DNA of 64,000 bases from Planoprotostelium fungivorum. Its lineage: Eukaryota; Evosea; Variosea; Cavosteliida; Cavosteliaceae. The position numbers were made by a program, and so were the translations under genes. The notes beneath the pieces were generated by a model. The model saw only the letters and a list, made by a program, of their open reading frames with translations. It was not told where the DNA came from and ran no database searches. The stretch spans positions 62,001 through 126,000 of the forward strand of contig MDYQ01000056.1 in NCBI GenBank assembly GCA_003024175.1, given 5' to 3'. Positions 58,433 through 64,000 of this stretch are shown in pieces; position 1 is the first letter of the stretch, and every line of letters begins with the position of its first letter.

Positions 58433-61400
58433 ATGGTGAGGTCACTCCTGCTTCTCATCGTAGCCGCCTGCGCTCTTGCCGCCTGTCCGCCCGGACTTCC
58501 TTCGGGCACTGTCAACTGGTCAAGCAATGCAGACTGGAACAAGTTTAATGCTTCCATCACCATCCCTCAGGGTACGACCGTCGTCTTAGATGCGAGTCCA
58601 TCGAACGCTGTGGGAGTGATCCGAGTGAATGGAGTGCTCTACATTCTGGACGGGACGTTGTCTCTGACGACTGAGGGTATCGTCGTCGGACCCACTGGCA
58701 AGCTCTTCATCGGAACGGTGGACTGTCCGGTCACAAAGAAGGTAAGATGGCATGTCCATCCTGAATCATCTTGTCACAAGTGAGTCATTCGGGCTGAATG
58801 ATTTCGAAAGGTCATTATCACTCTTGTGGCTGGTGCAACTCTCGGAACTGACGCCTATGACTCTACCAAATTTGGAGTGAAGGGCATCGTCGCCGCGTGG
58901 GGAGGTGTCATCCAGATGTTTGGTTTCACCTCTGGTCCCTCTTGGACTCGTCTGGCCTCTAATGCTCTCCAAGGAAGCCAAAGTGTGCAGGTGCAACAGC
59001 CTGTGAGCTGGACAGTTGGTGATTCCATCTTGATCGCCTCCACCGATTTCAGTGAAGTCATGGGTCCATCAGATCCCATTCACAAGAAGGTGTGTCTTTT
59101 TGTTTCGAATTCTTTTCGATTAAGAGGTGTGTAGGGTAATGTGTTCCCCGATCAGCATGAGACGAGAAAGATCGTCAGTCTCTCTTCCGACAAGAAGACC
59201 ATCACTCTCGACTCACCTCTTACCTTCACTCACTGGGGTCAAGGAATCGAGAGAGCCGAAGTGGGGTACGATGCACCTTCTCATCTTCTCTGATCTGCGA
59301 CAGACTTCTGACCAAGAGAATCGTCATCCAAGGTGATGTGTCTTCCGACGGTAACAGCATAGGAGGTCACATGATGCTGAGATACGGTACACACCTCATC
59401 CAAGGTGTAGAGTTTACCCGCATGGGACAACGTGGAACTGTGGGAAGGTAAGTCTCCACGCCTTCTCCATCCGATTCCATTCTCATTCCCACAGGTATCC
59501 CATCCACTTTCACTTGGCTCGTTTCTTGTGGGGCATGAACGTGATGGTCACGGACAGCTCCATCCACGACTGCTATCAGAGATGTGTCTCTGTCCACGAG
59601 ACACACGGTGTCACCCTCAGAGACAACATCGGCTACAACACCTTCGGTCACTGCTGGTTCTTAGAAGACGGTGACTCACGGTGTTCTGGTGAGGTGTCTC
59701 ATGATGAGCAGGAGGAGAACACGGAAATGCGTTCGTCAGAAACTGGGCCGCTCGCATCAAACCGATGGACACCAACCCCCTCCTCTTATCCGATACGGAA
59801 GCCAGTGGATTCTGGGTGAAAAATCCAAAATCATTCATCCAGTTTTAACCCCTGCAGATCTCGAACCCCAACAACACATTCATCGACAACGGTGAGACAT
59901 CGAGCCACGAGACATGTCGCTGACTTCTACAGCCGTATCTGGTGCTTTCATTGGCTTCTGGTTCGTCATGCCTGTACAACCTCTTCGTCTCTCGGCCAAA
60001 TTCTGGCCCGATCTCAACGTGATGAATCCTAGAAGGACTTCTCTGCCTCCCAACGGTTTCCGTGGCAACGTCATCCACACCATCTACCAAGACGGAATCC
60101 AATGCTCCAACATGGAATCTGACGATCTGGGTACCATGACAGCCGGTGGATGGTGACCCACCAGCGGTGCACCCTTCAGTGATAACATGAAGGTCCCACT
60201 CGTATTCAGTGACGTGACGGTGTACAAGGTGAGAGGAGATTGTCGACGTCGACTCACGTGTACAGACGAGAGGTCCCGCAGTGTGGACGAGAGGTTGCTC
60301 CCCCTCCACTTGGAAGGTACGATGACGTGTGATGACATCATCGTGACGTATACAGAACATCATCGTGGCCGATTTCGGCAGAGGTTTCGATGCCATCAAC
60401 GATCAGACTGCGGTCAATTGGACCTTCGTGGGTCGATCGGACAACACGTGAGTGATGACGTCATCACACGTCATTGACCTCCACAGGGGTGTTCCCAACA
60501 CGAACATCGGTATCTCCGTACCCTCTCCCCGAGGAGACATCCTGCCTATCGGAGGAGTCACCCACTACGATGTCGGTAGTGGTTTGACCGTTGTAGATTC
60601 GACTTTCATCAATTTTACCGATCCCAACGTACCCTACGGAGTGAGAGACGAATGATATCTCTGTGAGATTTCTGACGCATGACAGGCTTGGGCTGGATCG
60701 AGTGAGTTTTCGTGATGACATCGTACCCATCGACTGTGACGTCATCAGCATCGATTGACTCATCTCAGCCAACGGACCTGGCTGGGACTCCCCTCCCAAT
60801 TGGCTTTCCCTCAACTCGACCATGATCAACTCCAACGCGGTCGCTTTCCCACAGTGGTTCGGTGATTACACCTTCCAATCAGATGGTATTCTGGACGACG
60901 GTACGATGACAGGTGAATGACGAGTGATGACGTCATCACTGAAATCGAACAGGGGTGAAGGGTGGAGCCTACATGGTGGGTCTCATGCCCGCTTTTGCAA
61001 AGGTGATGACGAAGAGAGATAAACCCTAAAACCAGACAGATGCCCGAATGTACGTACAAGGCAGCTTGGCCTGGATACCAGTGCAACTGGTTCGCCTACG
61101 GTTACTCTCACGTTCGTCTGTCCGGTGACGTGAGTGATGACGTCATCACTAAATGTCTACTCACGACCTCAGTCCATCGTCTTCACACCAGAGAAGTCGG
61201 ACACCACGGCCTACAAGATGGATTACACGGCAGGAGCAGGAGTTGTCAACCGATTTTCTAAGAATATCATCGGAATGGTTCCCATGGGATCTGCTGTCAC
61301 CGACATCCACTTCTTACGTACGTAATCACCTCTTCACCTCCTTTCTTACGTACCGCAGAGAGTATGACTGACGGTGCGGTGTACTACAATGGAATGATGA

Positions 61401-63223
61401 ACGGCGGACTATACGAGATTCTCGCCTTCAACACGTCCGGGCACGTCTTCCAATCTTTTGGCGGCTTTCAAATGACTCTGGGACAATGCACGAAGGCCAA
61501 CAGCTGGGCCATCTTCTCTGTGTCTTACCCTCAGAACACGACGTTCAGGATCGTCACCACGTTCGTCAGGTGAGTCACGTGATCGTTGTAGATGGAGGAG
61601 TGACGCGTGCAGTATCCCGGCCGTAGAGCACACCGCCGTGGGCTCGTTCGCAGAGTTGAACTGGAACACGCACTACTACAACGCTAACGAGCAGAAGTTG
61701 TATTTCCTCATCGCTTCAGACAGTGACCAGTGGTATATGACAAAGGGTGGAGGAGAGTATTACTACAAGGTGAGATATCACGCTGCGGTGTTTCACTGAT
61801 CGTGTGCGACAGACACCTTTCAACAGTGGACAGTACACGACAGTGAGATCATTTTATTCCAAAATCTATTTCATCTATGAATTCGCATCGCATAGATTCT
61901 ACTCTTGAAATGTACGACGATTGATCCGATGTTAGATCGTGGCTTCCTGTGGTACAAACTGTCGTAGAGCTGGAAAGGCTACCATCGCTTCCAAGCCTTC
62001 CTCTCTTCCCATCGCTGTTCGTCACGACCTCTACGAAGTTTGCCTCACTGTATGTGTCTCTCCTCTCCTCTTTCATTTCTCTCATCTATTCTCTTCTCTG
62101 CTCTCTTTCATTCTCTTCCTTCTCTTCTCATGCTATGACAGGGCTTGAACGAAGCCGCCGGTACAGCTTTCCTACAGTTCTACCCTTCTTACCGCAACAC
62201 TGGACCTCGTCTGTCATACCAGCTGTACCACAATCTGAAGGGTCTCGACTACGCCTTCTGTCTGGCAGTCAACGACAAGTGTGTCTCTGCCGGCTTGACC
62301 GAGAACATCCTGGGCGTCTCTTGGATCGTTCCTCTGACGAGAAGACTGTGGGACAAGATAGCAACGGGTGGACTGTACCTGATGGCCAAGTCAGTGACGA
62401 AGGGCAACACGGTGAGGAGGAGGTGTACCGTAGAGACTGAGAGTGACGTAGCTGTTGTCGGGAGCGTTAGCCATGCAGAACTCGGACGGAAAGGTGTGGG
62501 CACCTGCAGATGGTTCTGAGGCGGGTGGCTGCTCCACCTCTTACGAGGTGTTACCCATCTACAACGGTGAGAGATGCAAGGGATCGTGTGATGGCGTGAG
62601 TGACGCGTGCAGGTACATCCAAATTCAACCGTTTCTCGGATGCTGGATCGTACAAGGACGATGACACCAGCTCAGTCAAATGTGATGGACGCTCTCTGAC
62701 TTTCATCAACACGAACCCCAATTTGAACTACATCTTTGGTTTCTCTGACATGAACTTGTGAGACTTTTCGTTCCACCTTCACAGTTGCCTTCCTTCATCA
62801 TCGTCACATCGTCACGTCATCACACCACCTTCATCATCACCGTCACCACTCTAATCCGACGACAGACAACCTCTTGCCTCCAAGTTCGTCTCCGTAGAGT
62901 TCTTTGCAAAGACCTTCACCCCCAACACCGCCGTCAACTTGCAGATGTCTGTTCAGAACATCTGGGGTGGTGCTTACACCTCCGTCAACGTCAAGCCTTA
63001 CGGCTCCAACTACCTCGTGGACGATGAGTGGTCCTTCTTCCGTGTGCCTCTGTCTGCCTTCAACACGAACAATCAGTTCCATCGCTTGACCTTCTCTGCT
63101 GCATCTGATATCATGCTGGGCAACCCTGGGTTCAGCATGAGTCTCAGCCAAGTCAGATTCTCTACCGTGAAGGCGACACAGTACAGCATGAGTGCGAAGG
63201 AGGTGACTTACACTGGTGCTTAA
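58433..63223 (+). CDS. Secreted G8-domain/CEMIP-TMEM2-like beta-helix protein
   Basis: A large secreted protein with about twenty introns. After a signal peptide (MVRSLLLLIVAACALAACPP) comes a G8 domain: NWSSNADWNKFNASITIPQG, VVLDASPSNAVGVIRVNGVL and GTLSLTTEGIVVGPTGKLFI. A CEMIP/TMEM2-like right-handed beta-helix follows, with WTVGDSILIASTDFS, RKIVSLSSDKKTITLDSPL, LIQGVEFTRMGQRG, GRYPIHFHLARF, SSIHDCYQRCVSVHETHG, NIGYNTFGHCWFLEDG and GAFIGFWFVMPVQP. The YPIHFH motif and the HxT-type turns are hallmarks of the hyaluronan-degrading group. The tail holds a jelly-roll-like module (LASKFVSVEFFAKTF, VDDEWSFFRVPLSAF). At about 60155 the frame meets TGA unless a 28-nt intron is removed. Enzymatic activity on a glycan is inference. 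Confidence 0.78.
60452..60467. repeat. Perfect 16-bp palindrome GTGATGACGTCATCAC in an intron
   Basis: Three bases after the intron begins (GTGA..). Same sequence as at 60924 and 61134. Confidence 0.95.
60924..60939. repeat. Perfect 16-bp palindrome GTGATGACGTCATCAC in an intron
   Basis: In the next but two intron of the same G8 gene. Confidence 0.95.
61134..61149. repeat. Perfect 16-bp palindrome GTGATGACGTCATCAC in an intron
   Basis: Third identical copy within 700 bases, again in an intron of the G8 gene. Confidence 0.95.
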
Positions 63224-63369
63224 GACATCACGATAAAATCTCATGTTGGTCCTCTCCCTGTGTTCTGCAAACATTTATTTCAACGCGGGAGTGTGAGGGC
63301 TCGAAGTATGTCTGAGTCGGTCGTGTTGACAGATGCATCGCTGGGCAAGGTACCTTAAAGACGAGGGTC

Positions 63370-64000
63370 ATGTCAACCTGCGTTCAAAGGTTCCTACTTC
63401 CACGGATAGAAGCGAAGATTTCGCGTGTGTGGGCGAAATCTGTGACGGCGGTCTGTCTTTTGAATCTCTTAAACCGACAGAAGCAGATGATCCACCAAGA
63501 CGATATACTAACGCGATGCATCATCTTACCGTCCATCTTTGGGTGGTTGACGAGCAGATCCATGGACGAGCCGTCTGGGGGATTTCACATTCTGTATGAT
63601 CACAGAAGACGATATCTGAAAGATAAAACGGATGGAAAGGTGAGCTGGTGCATGCTGGCATCCAACTCAGTTCGTTTAGAGTGTTCCAACCGCTTCTAAC
63701 TTTATGGCATGGCGAAGGGCCTCTGAAGAACATCAGAAAGATAAAGAGGAGTCTCCACCGACATCGCCTCACCCTCGATGGCTGGAATGGAGCAGATGTA
63801 GATCAGTCTGTCGATCTTGGAGGAAGGTGGCCGATATCTGTTTCGATCTGAGTGGAGCCATCTCTTTCGCAGCTGGCCGAAGGTATTCCATCAGTCTTCT
63901 CTTACAAATACCGTGTTTCGACCCAACTGAGAACAATCATCGACCACTCATAGAGGCAGTCTGCCACGAGAGACACGAACACCTGAAGGAGCTTCTATCC
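63370..64000 (+). CDS. F-box/ankyrin-like protein, N-terminal part (gene runs off the right end)
   Basis: The first exon (to about 63639) encodes MSTCVQRFLLPRIEAKISRV and further sequence up to LKDKTDGK. It joins in phase 0 across GTGAGC..GTTTAG to a second exon that stays open to the window end. That exon has WLEWSRCRSVCRSWRKVADI, the C-terminal half of an F-box (VCRSWR), then LLLQIPCFDPTENNHRPLIE followed by AVCHERHEHLKELLS, an ankyrin-type repeat of the DPT..N..L..A..xGH..VV..LL pattern. Same architecture as the gene at 39080-40433, so a second member of an amoeba F-box/ankyrin family. An ATG at 63333 lies in another frame. The gene is incomplete here. Confidence 0.6.

Overview
The window is nuclear DNA of a gene-dense, intron-rich unicellular eukaryote. 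Nearly every gene is broken by several introns of about 40-60 nt (GTGAGT or GTRNG donors, CAG or TAG acceptors). Intergenic gaps are mostly a few hundred bases. One nuclear-type tRNA-Leu is present, and AATAAA signals follow many stops. The protein mix is calcineurin A, a FtsH/YME1-type mitochondrial protease, a calcium-binding alternative NADH dehydrogenase, Cdc7 kinase, NAA40, GATA factor, F-box/ankyrin-like proteins, and large secreted beta-helix or G8 proteins. A GH76 mannanase with lectin domains is also present. This fits a free-living amoebozoan of the protosteloid type; that placement is inference from gene content and gene architecture, not from a search.

Layout. 1-5.2 kb: 3' end of calcineurin A, an EEP-fold phosphoesterase, a large type I membrane protein and a small proline-rich membrane protein. 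5.5-12.2 kb: GH76-ricin mannanase, a fascin-like trefoil protein and a ZC2HC zinc-finger protein. 12.3-21.2 kb: PH-PX protein, a multi-pass beta-helix membrane protein and an orphan acidic protein. 21.3-29.7 kb: beta-helix surface protein, tRNA-Leu(AAG), DoxX-like and PP2C genes sharing a 96-bp promoter, a mitochondrial carrier, a flavin split-barrel protein and a second small proline-rich membrane protein. 29.8-41.6 kb: Cdc7, dual-specificity phosphatase, GATA factor, EF-hand NADH dehydrogenase, an orphan, an F-box/ankyrin-like protein and NAA40. 41.9-54 kb: MFS transporter, Ser/Thr kinase, YME1-like protease, an orphan, a membrane protein and a LEA-like protein. 54.1-64 kb: DEX1 homologue, a G8/CEMIP-like secreted protein and the start of another F-box/ankyrin-like gene.

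Functional themes. Several genes concern the cell surface or secreted carbohydrate handling (GH76, two beta-helix proteins, DEX1, CEMIP-like). Others serve signalling (calcineurin, PP2C, DUSP, two kinases) and mitochondria (carrier, NDH-2, YME1). The LEA-like protein suits an organism that forms desiccation-resistant cysts or spores.

The least expected signal is in the introns. Many carry short perfect palindromes of a few recurring kinds: CTACAACGTTGTAG, GTGATGACGTCATCAC, GAAATTTC-centred and TACGTACG-type. The half site CGTTGTAG often forms the 3' splice site itself. I found no CRISPR array, no bacterial operon and no recognisable transposon or virus-derived element.
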